A stretch of 64,000 bases of DNA from Morinoia aosen (GCA_030386875.1 CM059560.1:22872683-22936682); one strand, 5' to 3'; counted from the stretch's first letter, positions 46,905 through 57,540 are shown. Translations and numbers: made by a program. The notes: generated by a model from the sequence alone, not told the origin.

Positions 46905-47270
46905 CTATCCTATGCGATCCTGAACAATCCTATCCTGATAAAACGCCAAACATATCAATGCATGTAAAGGCGATCTTTTAATGCAGTGGTCTGAAAACTA
47001 CGGCCCGCGGGCCAAATCCGGCCCGCGACCATTCACAATAGGAATTGAACTCGCGCATTTAGCAAGCATATACTGGTTGAGGGCGCATTCTCGGGGACTT
47101 CGCTGAAAATGATAAATAATGGCAGAAAATTAATACGGTTTTGGAATTGGAAACCTACTGGAGTAATCGGTACGGCCCTTGGGCTGGAAAGTTTGGAGCG
47201 CCTTGTTTTAATGTAACGCTCAGGAATTCGGTGGTCTCCACGATACCGCTAACTCGGATGAGAGCGTAAC
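46905..47270 (-). repeat. Right arm of the 4.2-kb inverted-repeat block (interrupted)
   Basis: Inverted partner of 43051-43186. The arm is split by the hAT MITE at 46984-47205. Outside it the two sides rejoin to match the left arm (GGCGATCTTTT... and ...GTAACGCTC). Further AGGTTAGG-like words (minus strand) extend the right arm inward to about 46860. Confidence 0.7.
46984..47205. mobile_element. hAT-type MITE, 222 bp, with 8-bp target duplication
   Basis: The left end reads CAGTGGTCTGAAAACTACGG and continues with the GC-rich GCCCGCGGGCC typical of hAT ends. The right end, inverted, reads CAAGGCGCTCCAAACTTTCC, sharing CA...AAACT and GGGCC. Both ends abut TTTTAATG (46976-46983 and 47206-47213), a perfect 8-bp duplication as expected for hAT transposition. 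No coding capacity. The left arm of the surrounding inverted repeat provides the empty site. Confidence 0.85.
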
Positions 47271-47621
47271 GGACTATGTAAGTAACTAAGGAAGGAACTA
47301 GTAGAATATTATATGGATAATAATCATTCAAAAAAGCCCTTCACACGGCTAATGTCTACCTCTCATGGTTTATTCATCAATTTAAGACCGTTTGATCATG
47401 AAATATCTAAAATCCATTCTGTTATACATTTCATGGATAAAATATTATGGCAATTAACTTTTTTATTTCAGTGTACACGGAGAAAAATATTCGGCGCAAA
47501 TGCAATTTCAAATGCCTGTGTATAAACTTGATGATTCCCCTATCGAATATGCTATCAATGTCAAAAGAAAGATAAGAATATTAATGAAGGACCTTGTATC
47601 ACATCCCTAAACTGATTTTAA

Positions 47622-47990
47622 ATGACTATGTTCACACTAATAAAGCCTTTCTGGCTGCCCGTCTACACCGGGCTGAGTACAATTAACGTACGGAAGAGTG
47701 ATTATCAGTGGTCAAATGGGTATAAGAGTGTTCATTCTTTGCTCGAAGAATTAAAGTTTTCGACCCCAGCAGTACGAGCAGAATATTCCCACTCGTTGGC
47801 AAATGGAATTGAGTTATCCACAGTTTCTTTTCCTACCTCCTTAAAATTTTTATTTCTTACGAATAAGGTTTCCAAAAGCATAGAAATGGTCTGGCTAAAA
47901 GCACAAATACGTACACATAAATCCATCATTGACGGCAGCCTTTACAGGCACCCATCAGCCCCCCAACGTCCAAAACTAGAGTTTATTTAG
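47622..47990 (+). CDS. Hypothetical 122-codon ORF
   Basis: ATG-started frame with ordinary composition and no recognisable motif. A 65-codon minus frame overlaps it. The flanks (47276-47621 and 47991-48268) show nothing else. It may be chance or a relic. Confidence 0.15.
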   Translation: MTMFTLIKPFWLPVYTGLSTINVRKSDYQWSNGYKSVHSLLEELKFSTPAVRAEYSHSLANGIELSTVSFPTSLKFLFLTNKVSKSIEMVWLKAQIRTHKSIIDGSLYRHPSAPQRPKLEFI

Positions 47991-48270
47991 AAAACTGTCA
48001 AAGAAATTTTAGCGAAAATTAAATCATTCTTTGTATCGGTGGTTTAAACGTTGACTTGAACAAAAACAATCAGCTGAACGAACTCCTTTAAAATTAAACC
48101 TATCCCAAATGGTTAGAGAACCAACTCTTATTTCCAGAGTCTCTGAAGGGGATCCTCAGAACAGCAATATCGCCCTCGGTTTACTCTATAGAATGTCACA
48201 TCAATATCACAAAAGAACGAAGAAACTATAGTTATCGTTTGAAAAGTCACAATTGTGTGGAACTACAGTA

Positions 48271-49591
48271 CAGAGGGAGGTTGGACAAAATAATGGAAAC
48301 GCCTAACATTTTGGAGTCATAATCTTTGAACGTGTTATAAACAGTCAAAACTTGACATGTTTTAATGTTTTATTGTTTATCATTTTAGCTATTTTATATT
48401 TTATTTGAATTATTTATTTTTTACGTATTCCTAAAACAAGAATTTGGTTATAACATTATAAAATGGCAGACCTCTCTGACTTTCAAAGGGGCCTAATAGT
48501 TGGTGCTGGTTTGGCTGGTGATATAGACGTTGGTGATATAGACGACAAACGTCTTGACGTTTCAAGAGGTACTGTATCAAATGCAATGACTGCCTTTAAA
48601 AGAGAAGGAAAAACGCCCTCAGTAAAGCGCAGGTCTGACCGAAAGTCGAAGTTGTCAAAAAGAGACCGTCGGCTCTAAATCGAATTGTTAGAAAGGGTCA
48701 GAAGACCACGGCTCTTAAAGTCGCTACAGATCTCGAAGAACACCTAGAGAACCCAGTTTCTACGAAAACTATTCGTCGGGAGCTGCACAAATCAAGATTC
48801 TTCGGAAGAGCTCAAATTAGAATACCTCTGCTCACAAAGACAACGGTTTCGAAGCGTTTAGAGTGGTTTAGAAACCACCAGAATTGGTACGTCGAGCAGT
48901 GGAAAAATTTAATTTTCTCTGACGAATCATCGTTTACCTTATTTCCGACATCCGGCCGAGTGTACGTTTTGAGACAGCCGAAAGAAGCCTGTAATCCAGA
49001 CTGCATTCTCCCAACCGTCAACCATGGCGGGGATTCTGTGATGATCCGGGGGGCTATTTCTTGGAAATCAGCCGGACCGAGGATTTCCCTTTAAAGAAGA
49101 ATTAACAGCCGAGACTATTAAGGAATTTTGTGTGGCCATGTGCATCCTATGGTTCAAACACTGTTTCCGGATGGGAACGTCATCTTTCAAGATGATATTG
49201 CTCTAATCCATAAAGCTATGATTATTAAAGAATGACACAAGGAACATTCTAATGAAGTTGAACATATCATCTGGCCACCACAATCCCCAGACCTCAACAT
49301 TATTGAGCATTTATGGTCTGTTTAAAGATTCAAGTAAGAAGGCAATAGCGACTTTAGACAAACGGATGTCTACTGATAGAAACGGCATACTCCGCTTTTC
49401 TGTATATTCATACATTATAACTCACAAACTTGGGATTTGGGGCAATTCATAAAGTAAACGTTGTACTAGATGATATGCATCAAGTGAATAGGAATTAAAC
49501 TTTTAGTGTTCTATATTTGTTCAGCACCTATTTCAAATTCAAACACATTTGCCCAATACACAACATTTTATTTTGTTGGTTGGAGAGTCTC
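48271..49591 (+). mobile_element. Tc1-like transposon, degenerate
   Basis: The left end, after a TA at 48269-48270, reads CAGAGGGAGGTTGGACAAAA and TAATGGAAACGCC, a Tc1-type terminal repeat. A diverged right terminus (CATTTTATTTTGTTGG...GGAGAGTCTC before a TA at 49592-49593) gives a 1.32-kb element, a normal Tc1 length. The single gene inside is broken. Confidence 0.72.
48463..49325 (+). pseudogene. Tc1-like transposase, frameshifted
   Basis: The first frame (ATG at 48463, 71 codons) is the paired-like HTH region: MADLSDFQRGLIVGAGLAG and VSRGTVSNAMTAFKREGK. The frame shifts near 48660, after which the catalytic domain is readable in pieces: NLIFSDESSFTLF (first catalytic Asp), FQDDIALIHKA (second Asp; usual form QDNAPxH) and SPDLNIIEHLWS (third acidic residue, Glu). 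Stops interrupt near 49092, 49170 and 49232. Order and spacing fit a DDE-type Tc1 transposase of about 340 residues. Clearly inactive. Confidence 0.85.
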
Positions 49592-49884
49592 TATATTCAT
49601 TCAACCTTTGCTCAACTATCGGGCAGTTCATTGCAGTTAACCAGAAATTCTAGCGCAGCTATATTAAGAACTGCTTAAAACCCAGCGATAGGTTCTTCAT
49701 ATAATTGAGTACGTGAAATGCGCTAACGATGATGGAAAAAATAATTTTTAAAATTTGTTATATTTTTTCGAACACGAAAGATTTGTTTGAAATTTCAGAG
49801 GAGCTTAGTTGCGCTCAATATACTTCCATAATTATATGCTGCTATTAAACAGTCACAAGATTTTTTTCCTTAATTTCAGGGGAA

Positions 49885-50007
49885 ATGATGTCATCTCATA
49901 AGTTCATTCGAAAGCTCCTGACCGTTTTCATATGGATGGCATTTGTATGTTTCTTTTTCCTCAGTATATTATTCCCTGCTGTGCTATTATTCAGCTCCCT
50001 GTTCTAG
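49885..50007 (+). CDS. Small ORF with a membrane or signal segment, candidate exon
   Basis: MMSSHKFIRKLLTVFIWMAF followed by more hydrophobic residues: a 40-codon frame with a basic N-terminus and one long hydrophobic stretch, like a signal peptide or anchor. It is preceded by a good splice-acceptor-like tract (TTTTTTTCCTTAATTTCAG at 49861-49879). A GT donor-like GCAGGTACAT lies just after the stop. It is upstream of the acidic ORF at 50703, but no link is proven. Confidence 0.2.
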   Translation: MMSSHKFIRKLLTVFIWMAFVCFFFLSILFPAVLLFSSLF

Positions 50008-50702
50008 TTCAGCTGCAGGTACATCTATGTTAAATGATCACTGTCATGTTTGCAAAGAGTATTTATATACTTGCCATCTCTTGTGAATATTTTTTTAAAC
50101 CAACTTTCTTTCATTATTTTGATTAAATAAGTGAAATGTATCAGCTTGCTTAGAAACATCATACCATGCTTTCCTTTTTTCTTGAGCACTTATACACTTA
50201 ATCATGCACTTTCTCTCGTAACTTTTCTCCCCCCCTCCCTCTCTCCCTCCCTCTCTTTCCCTCTCCTACCCCCTCTTCTTCTCTCTCCCTCTGCCTCTCT
50301 GCTTGATACACCGAAGTGTCAGGAAAGAAGACCTTTCTTTAATCAGTACTTTGCCAGTGTTCTATACTTTTCCTCTCGAGCGCCAGTGGAAGGCTCTCCG
50401 AGACACCCCTGTAGGAGCGGCCCCTCTGTATGAATTCTTGAACGTAGAATTTACAGCAGCAGCAATGGAGAAATCCTTGAACATGAGTTCCTTTACTTTA
50501 TTGATCTGGGAGAATTTCGCTCTGATTTTCGTAATTAGAATTAGCAATCATGCCAATATTAGCCTATCAAATGAGCATTCCAAATATTAATTTAGAATTT
50601 AAATACAAATACTAACTATTCAGTGCATACAAAATTTGTCTTTTAGTCTAATTCCAGGTTTTTCTATCCATTGCAGGTGCAGGGGATATCATTTTGCAAT
50701 GA
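50008..50702. other. Non-coding, with polypyrimidine tract
   Basis: Contains a C/T-rich low-complexity run at about 50226-50304 and, at 50658-50676, a splice-acceptor-like TTTTTCTATCCATTGCAG. Overlapping short frames at 50131-50590 are not convincing. Confidence 0.4.
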
Positions 50703-51321
50703 CCAGAATCGTCACGGAAATACGACGAAGAACTAAGTCACGAGGATCAACAGTCTGTCGTCAACGTATCCGTGCCGGATTCAGGTGCAGGAAATGATTC
50801 GCAGTACAACGACAACAAAGAAGATGAAGGAGACTATTTACAAAATGAAGGATCTGTCGATGACTACGGAAACACTCGTTATGAAAATGATTCCTCGAAT
50901 ATCGACAACAATGAAATGAAAGAAATTTTGATTAAAATGAAGAATCAGATGGTGACTATGTGTAACGAAGACAAGTCGTCCAAAAATGATTCCTTGAGTC
51001 TCGACGCCTATGAAAATGAAGGAAGCATGAAGAAAATGAAAGATCAGACGACGACTTTAACGAAAACAAGTCGTCCGAAAATGCTGAACGAAACTAAAAA
51101 AAAAAATTAAAGGGCCAGTAAGCACATCTTACGCTGACGATGAAGATGAACGTGATGCGGTTTCCAAATATTACAAACATGAAAGTAATAAGAACAAAGA
51201 TAGGGAGAATAAAAATCGAAACTTCAGATATATGAGCGTACGGCAGATGACGTCCTCATTTAATAGCAACTCGCAAAGCAAAAAAAAACTGTTGCAGATA
51301 ATTTCGAGTACTTCACGCTAG
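50703..51321 (+). pseudogene. Acidic, Asn/Ser/Lys-rich ORF with a frameshift in an A run
   Basis: The frame is open from 50703 (after TGA) to TAA 51108-51110. The product is rich in D, E, N, S and K (for example NDNKEDEGDYLQNEGSVDD) and has loose internal repeats (YENDSSNIDNN / YENEGSMKK; EDKSSKNDS / TSRPKMLNE). Immediately after an 11-A run (51096-51106) the next frame stays open to 51321 with the same composition (YADDEDERDAVSKYYK). One A too many would join the two, so this looks like a single decayed or mis-sequenced gene of at least 205 codons. The family is not recognised. Low complexity means chance cannot be ruled out. Confidence 0.3.
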
Positions 51322-52177
51322 CAAAGAAAAGTCAGAATTATCGTCCGAAAGAACGGTTAGCTGAAAAAAGAAAACATCAAGCAATATCGGGATATTTGCT
51401 CTCACAACCCGCTGCACTACATAGAATTGTTCGCTATATATGGGCGAAGAACCGAAAAAAACTCAGCCCTTTGACAAGCTGAAATACCATGCACACAAGC
51501 AGACTGAAAATTACACGAGCTGTTTTTGACACACCACCCGTGAACCAAACTGCATGAAAAATGGTAGCTCAACAGAAAGTATTCAAAACCGTACTATGAG
51601 AACACCACATGCAGATATGTTTAATTTTTTCCACTGAATGAATAGGAAGGATTATTACGGCTTCCGAGAATGGACACAGAAGTGCAGCGCGTTCAGGCGA
51701 CTAGAGCTTCTTATGTACCTCATCGCTGTAGAAATCTGTGATGGGCTTAGCTGAAGAAACATTGGAAAATATCTTTCGCAAAGTGGACATCTGTAACGGA
51801 GTGTATCCACATTACATGTCGTGCTGGACCAAAAGTAGGATATAGGCTCAATAAATATTTGTTGCATGCCCCGTGCTGTTAGTTTTATATTTTACCTCCG
51901 GTTCCTACATGGAACATTTCCTAGATAACATAATCGTAGTTGGTTTCGTGCGCCATTACGTCTATCAGCATCATTTCAATCCGTAACATGATGGGCGTCG
52001 ATCTCGGACGCCTCGCATAAATCTATTATACAATGAAAATTTTTTAGCACTGGGGCGAAAGATCTGGATATTCATTGTGACCAACGCAATATCACTGCAC
52101 TTCTGTAATATATTACCTGGTTCAAGGGTAACTATAAAAGCAAAAATTTGTGTGTCTCAATTCTTAAGGAATATAAG
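51322..52177. other. No recognised genes
   Basis: AT-rich sequence, with no motif or repeat that I can identify. Confidence 0.35.
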
Positions 52178-52243
52178 TTAGTTTCAGCCTCCCTTGCCAC
52201 AACAAAAATATTCAAAGAGAGGAATGATGAAGGCACCATTAGG
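52178..52243 (-). repeat. Dispersed repeat family X, copy 4 (3' end fragment)
   Basis: TTTCAGCCTCCCTTGCCACA and ATATTCAAAGA match 53146-53180 and, inverted, the 3' end of 29372-29720. Only about 66 bases are retained. Confidence 0.55.
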
Positions 52244-53142
52244 TGAGCGCAACAGACTTTTTTCTCAATAACAAGTTTGAGATATTTATGAGAATTTCTG
52301 GTCAAATAAGTAATTTTTCCTGAGTTACAACTGGGTATTGAAGCTGTCAAAAAGCTTTATTGATTTTTGAAACCTTGAATGAAAAAGTGAAAAAATATTG
52401 TAAGGGAAAATATCCCTTACATGAAAATATGAAAATATCCTTTACATTTTTTATGAAAAAAATTCACCGAAAAAATCAGAAGTCCTCTGATTTCTCGCTA
52501 GAAATGTTTGGAGAAGAGTTCATAATAGGCAGCATGTTAGCGACAGTTAAACTGTAAGTACATTTAGTTTAGACACCCTGTATTTCATGTTGAAACTTCC
52601 ATAATCTTGTTCGAAAGAATGCTCACTCGGTTGTCATCGTCCACGCTTTGTTTTAGTTACAAGGAAAGACCTAATTCTATTCTCTTGGTAGAGTTCAGAA
52701 AAAACACATAAAATAATCGTTTCATTCCTGACTGCTGTCCTGTACGCAGGCAAAACAGCTGCGGAATGTTTATTGGTACCGAGTTTTACTTATCACCGCA
52801 TTGATTTCAACTCGTCTACTTCATAAATACAAACGTACTCTGGGGTAAGCGCCCTAAACACACACCTAGATCCTGAATGTGCCATTTTCCACTTCTGGTC
52901 TCCTTCTTGCATATTCGGTAGGTATACCGTCTCAAGTCTCAACGATCAGTAATTACATTATTAACTCATATCTCATCTTACACTAACGCCTCTCAAAAAG
53001 ATTTTTTGCATTTTATTAACGCATTTGTTTCAATAGATTTCAAGAGCACCAACTCCTTTTTACTGCATACATGCAAAAAAATAAAATTTTAAAGGGTTAC
53101 TAAAACGGTACAATTTTTTTGCCTAATGTATCTAAATGATAG

Positions 53143-53472
53143 TAAGTTTCAGCCTCCCTTGCCACAGCAAAGATATTCAAAGAAAAGAAAGAAGAAGGCC
53201 CAATTATAAGATTGGAGGAACGTGAAATCTAAGCATGTAGTGTATTCCCGCACAGGATCACGTGCGCACAGCAACAGTAAGTTGAGAAGGAAGTTTACGA
53301 ACCAAGATAAAAGTTGAAGAAGAAAATCAGAGGTACTGGAATCCAGGACAGCAGTGATGCGAAAAAAGGTCCATAAACTAAAAAAAACTCCTACCTAACT
53401 CTCAACTAGGGACCACACATATTACCCGTACGAGTGCTAATTCTTGTAGTGCTCCTGAGGATACCGTTTACA
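53143..53472 (-). repeat. Dispersed repeat family X, copy 3
   Basis: On the minus strand it aligns with copy 1 through AGCACTCGTACGG, TGTGTGG, GTTAGGTAGG, CACTGCTGTCCTG, TTTTCTTCTTCAACTTTT, TTTCACGTTCCTCCAAT and AAGGGAGGCTGAAACTT. This is nearly the whole length of the family as seen here. Confidence 0.65.
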
Positions 53473-53755
53473 GTTCACCGCTGGCAATTATAACCGTACT
53501 AGGACGGGTAATGACTGACTGTGCGACCAAGCGACGACGGTCCGACCAAGCATTGATATTGCTGAAACGTTCCAGCGCTTATATACCCTTGCAATTCGAC
53601 AAAATTTTGTACAATAAAACATGGGAAATTTTCGGATTTCTCTCTAGAAATGAGATGGAAATTGTAAATAACTGTTTATAGATAATCTCTGACTGATTGG
53701 CCTTAGAAAAGTCTCGAAATTCATTTGGCGGATTTTAATCCTTAGTTGAAGTGAC

Positions 53756-53945
53756 ACGACTATTTTATCTATGGGAATTAGTACTCTCAAGGCTAATATG
53801 GGAGGTGTCTTGTTTAGAATTAGGCATAGCCTCTTTTATGTTGAAATAAAATGTCGGTTTTTGTTCTATTAAGGACAACCTTGTGCGGGTTCACTGCTGT
53901 CCTGCTCACAATCGACTCTGACTTTCTTTCAAGGCCTATATTTTC
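53756..53945 (+). repeat. Dispersed repeat family X, copy 2 (5' part)
   Basis: Shares ATCTATGGGAATTAG, AATAAAAT...GGTTTTTGTT and GGTTCACTGCTGTCCTG with copy 1, then loses similarity after about 53935. Confidence 0.6.
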
Positions 53946-54296
53946 TTTAGAACAGCGTTTTCCAACTCTCAAGCCATTTCCAGTAAAAAATCGGGAAATT
54001 TCTAATATTTATAAGGAATAAAATTATCGATGAAAACGTATGTGTTTATAGCCTTACGATATTCTTTCACCTTTCCACTCAATGTTTCCAAAAGCAATGG
54101 AACATTTTGGAATGTCAAAACACGATCGCACATCAGAAACAACTAAAAATTTGAGTTGTATTTTTGCCTAAATTCCTAAGAAATTGCCATGGAATTCTTT
54201 CAGAAAAGGGTTCAAATCAGCATTATGAATTTGGAGTTTCTGCAGGGCTGAATCTATCTAAGATTGACTTTAATACCGCGTTTTTCAATAATAATG

Positions 54297-54580
54297 AATA
54301 ATGAAGGCATCTACGGATGCTTTATTTCCAATCAAGCCTGATACATATCACCTTGTACATTGGATTTTCAAATGCCTTATAACTAACGCCAGGACGCCAT
54401 GACGCTTTCCCCCGATCAAGACAGGTACCCATTTCAGACACCTGGGTGGAGTGGGGTTTTGTGCTTGGAATTTTTCTCCTATACCCAACAGAGAAAATCG
54501 CCAACGCCAGCGCCGAGATTCGATCCCGGGTCTGCCGCACGGCGGCACAACCCCTAGCCACTTGCGCTATGGCGAGCACG
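54297..54580 (-). repeat. tRNA-derived SINE, copy 2 (subfamily I)
   Basis: Complete-looking copy: on the minus strand a tRNA-like head with A-box-like TAGCGCAAGTGG and B-box-like GGGATCGAATCTC, a body with TGTCTTGATCGGGGG, and a 3' end GATGCCTTCATTATTCATTA. Frames on both strands over it (54322-54702) are artefacts. Confidence 0.8.
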
Positions 54581-55311
54581 ATCGCACATCGCACGATCGC
54601 GATCGCTCAATTCTCAAGTCATTGCGAGAGGGAAATCAGGGAATTTCTAACATTGATATAACACGAAATTTTTGTCAAATATGTAATATGAAAGTGGAAT
54701 GAACGTCCTAGTTCGGTTCGAATTACCCGTAATGAACTATTAACGGTATTCTCAAGAGCACTAGAAGAATTAGCCATGAGATCTCAAAATGAGAAAAATT
54801 AGCTCTGCGATCCGTTAAACGCTGAACCAAATTCCAGATATAAATATATTTATTGCGCTTGCTTAATGATTCAAAAATCGATCTATCACGACCCCGGAAG
54901 GCATTTCTGTGAATACAAGAAATTGGAAATATAAACAGATAAATAAAATAAAGCGCTTGCGAAAAATTATCTCCATATCCGTGCGCTGAACAAGCCAAGA
55001 ATTTCATTTTTAGGTTTGTTTACGCATTTCTAGACATGCGTGCTGTGTTGCGCAATGTTCTTCATAAATTCTTCGTGACTAACATTTTCTCAATACTTGA
55101 TCATCATTTACGATGGTGTTTCAATCTGCTCCAGTATTGCGTTTTTTTTGTATTTGTCTTGCTTCGATTCAACTAATAACTTAGGAGTTCCGAAGAATTT
55201 TTTGGTAGTATTTGAATTATTCATAAGTTGTCAGCCATCTCTTGGAATATGAAATATCCAAGAGATGATATTGTTCATTTTTTATTTAACTCTCCCTTGA
55301 CAAAATTAAAC
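54581..55311. other. No recognised genes
   Basis: AT-rich sequence with a 94-codon minus frame at 54723-55007 that has no recognisable motif. Confidence 0.35.
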
Positions 55312-55389
55312 TATTAGCACGCCTCGTATGGTTTATCTATTTGTACACCTCGAATAGTTTGTCTATTAGTACTCCTCGCATGGAACGCT
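55312..55389 (+). repeat. 26-bp minisatellite, three units
   Basis: Three exact-length 26-bp units (starts 55312, 55338, 55364), each of the type CTATTAGTACNCCTCG followed by TATGGTTTGT. The same unit occurs eight times at 63131-63338. In both places a family Y tail follows immediately. Confidence 0.8.
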
Positions 55390-55500
55390 TGTCTTAAGAC
55401 GTCTTTTATTAAGAAATTTTTAAAGGCCAACATGTTGGCATGTATCTCATGTGGCAACGTCGTTGGAAATGAACGGTTTTTCTTTTTCTTTCTTTCTTAC
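55390..55500 (+). repeat. Retroelement 3' tail, family Y copy 2
   Basis: Contains TTAAGACGTCTTTTATTAAG, AACATGTTGGCATGTATC, TCATGTGGCAACG and a (CTTT)n end. Matches 63339-63460 and, inverted, 44088-44294. Confidence 0.65.
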
Positions 55501-55925
55501 AATCCGAACAGCAGGGGAGACAGATTACAGCCCTGTCTCACTCCTCTAACACTCCTCACTTGCTCTGTTTTCAAATTTTCTAACCTGTGGATAGCGCTTG
55601 TGTTCTCATACAGACTTTGTATAATGTTTACTATCTCTCTGCTAAATCCAACTTTTCTCAAAATTTCAAACATCCGAGCCCGATCCACTCTGTCATACTC
55701 TTTTTCAATATCCAGGAATGCGAAATATAATTTCTTATCATCCTTCCTCTTTCGCGCAATTATTTCACTCACTACAGATTATCCTCACCACGACGATCTT
55801 GCCTAAAACCATTATGTTCTTCTTCCAGGACTCCCAATTTTTTAGCTAAGTATTTCATTCTATCATTAAAAATACCTCAAAAAATCTTACATTCTGTGTC
55901 AGTCAGAACACTTGGTCAGTAATCT
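55497..55925 (-). pseudogene. LINE reverse transcriptase fragment
   Basis: A 91-codon minus-strand frame shows LYFAFLDIEKEYDRVDR (RT block with the first catalytic Asp) and RGVRQGCNLSPLLFG (RT block 4 type). Upstream, from about 55860, the frame before it (after a one-base shift near 55777) reads LAKKLGVLEEEHNGFRQ, the preceding RT block with the GFR motif. The YADD/FADD block is absent, since the fragment ends at 55500. It is a different LINE family from the two large ones here. A second copy of its 5' part is at 62633-62817. Confidence 0.75.
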
Positions 55926-55929
55926 TTAA

Positions 55930-56202
55930 TAATGAAGGCATCTACGGATGCTTTATTTCCAATCAAGCCTGATACATATCAACTTATACATTCGATTTTC
56001 AAACGCCTTATAACTAACGCCAGGACGCCATGACGCTTTCCCCCGGTCAAGACCGGTACCCATTTCAGACACCTGGGTAGAGTGGGGTATTGTGCTTGGA
56101 ATTTTTCTCCTATACCCAACAGAGAAAACCGCCACCGCCAGCGCCGAGTTTCGAACCCGGGTCTCTGCCGCACGGCGGCAGAACCTCTAGCACATGGCTA
56201 TC
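55930..56202 (-). repeat. tRNA-derived SINE, copy 3 (subfamily I), inside a LINE fragment
   Basis: Minus-strand SINE with head GGTTCGAAACTC and the same body as copy 2; the A-box end is slightly truncated. It sits between 55925 and 56208, which are contiguous in the paralogue at 62633-62817 (GGTCAGTAATTTTTAAGTAG), so the insertion is proven by an empty site. Confidence 0.82.
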
Positions 56203-56207
56203 TAATG

Positions 56208-56265
56208 TTAAGTAGCCCTAGCCTAGACTAAATATTTAAGCTTTTAAATACCTAGCCGGTGTATC
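56208..56265 (-). repeat. LINE fragment, part beyond the SINE insertion
   Basis: AAGTAGCCCTAGCCTAGACT and TTAAATACCTAGCCGGTGT are identical to 62758-62815, continuing the RT-fragment paralogy interrupted by SINE copy 3. Confidence 0.75.
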
Positions 56266-56381
56266 AATGTGAATGGAAACTTTCTCATCTAAAACCATAA
56301 ATTTCAACGTTTCATCGTTTATATCTGCAACTAGTATTTGTAATTTTGTAAGCAGCCTGAGGGAGAAAGGTTAAAGGTTAA

Positions 56382-56658
56382 CATCGGCATCTTTGGGATG
56401 CTTTATTTCCAATCAAGCCTGATACATATGATCTAAGCATTGGTTTTTCAAATGTCTTATAACTAACCCTATATATAGGACACCATGACGGTTCCCCCGT
56501 AAAGCCGGTACCCATTTCCGACACCTGGGTTGAGTGGGGTATTGTGCTTGAGCTTTCCCTTATACCCAACGGGGAAAATCTCCACGCCAGCGCCGGGAAT
56601 CGAACCCGCGACTCCAATATACGAGCCCGATCCCTTAACCACTGTACCACGGAGAGCA
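56382..56658 (-). repeat. tRNA-derived SINE, copy 4 (subfamily II), intact promoter boxes
   Basis: On the minus strand it has an A box TGGTACAGTGG (56639-56649) and a perfect B box GGTTCGATTCC (56596-56606), a body with GGCTTTACGGGGGAACC, and a 3' end CCCAAAGATGCCGATG. It differs from subfamily I in the body (no ACCGGTC hairpin) and in the 3' terminus. Flanked by an unexplained inverted repeat at 56348-56367 and 56680-56700. Confidence 0.85.
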
Positions 56659-57540
56659 CGTCTTGAGAACTAGAATTTGTTCTCCCTCAGGCTGCTTTAC
56701 ACTCCGGGCAGACTTGTGAATATCGATAGACTTGTGAAATATCTTTGCCCGGAGCGAGTGCCTGAGGTGAAAACGAACCCGACAGGATAAGGAATACACA
56801 ACTGGAATAAAGGCCGTATTATTGAGAAGATCGCCGACAGTATGGCACATGAGGTAAATGATTACAGGCGGTAGTATAGTACACAAGGACGACTCGGAGG
56901 ACCGACGGTTGTCGGTAAGTCGCGTCGTGCGTGCCGTGGCGGAGCGATGCGCCGTCGAGGTGGCGATGGAGGCCGTGAGGTTACTGCATGCTGAGCAGCC
57001 GAGACTGGTGAATGTCGGAGTCGCTGCGCGGAGAGTCGCAGGGATAAGTCTTGTGTGAGCCGCTGCTGTGAAGAGGCTCGTTGGAAGACTTGTGTGAGCT
57101 GCTGCTGTGAGGAGGCTTGCAGGAAGAAGACTTGTGTGAATATCAGGGTTCCTGCGAGTGCACTGAGTGAGCTGTGTGAACTGAACTGCGTTCGTTCGTT
57201 CGATGCTTATAGAAAAGACGGAGATAGGGTTTGACGCAGAGTGCGTCGGGAAGAGAAGGGGTGAAACGGAAAAGGATAGATAGGAAACTGATAGAGATGC
57301 GCTTTGCGCATATGATGCTAGTGTTAGGGGGTAGTTTTTTGTAGGTAGTTTGAGGGTGGTAGAAGTTAATTACCCGTCAGGGTTTTGTATGGTTGGGTAT
57401 TTAGTTAGTATGCATCTTTAATACCGGACGTGGGTGGGTTGGCTTGCCGTAGGGGTTAAGTCTCTCTTCTAGCACAAAACATGTGCTTGAGTCGGTGCTG
57501 GTCAGTCGAGTCTGTCCGTCCGTCCGTCGTTAGAGTCGTG

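Noticed and set aside
46860-46925. Telomere-like CCTAACC words
   Set aside because: Only scattered, imperfect units. Not an array of insect TTAGG repeats.
47311-47370. Short similarity of CACACGGCTAATGTC to a site near 29316
   Set aside because: Only about 30 bases with several mismatches. Too short to call another family X copy.
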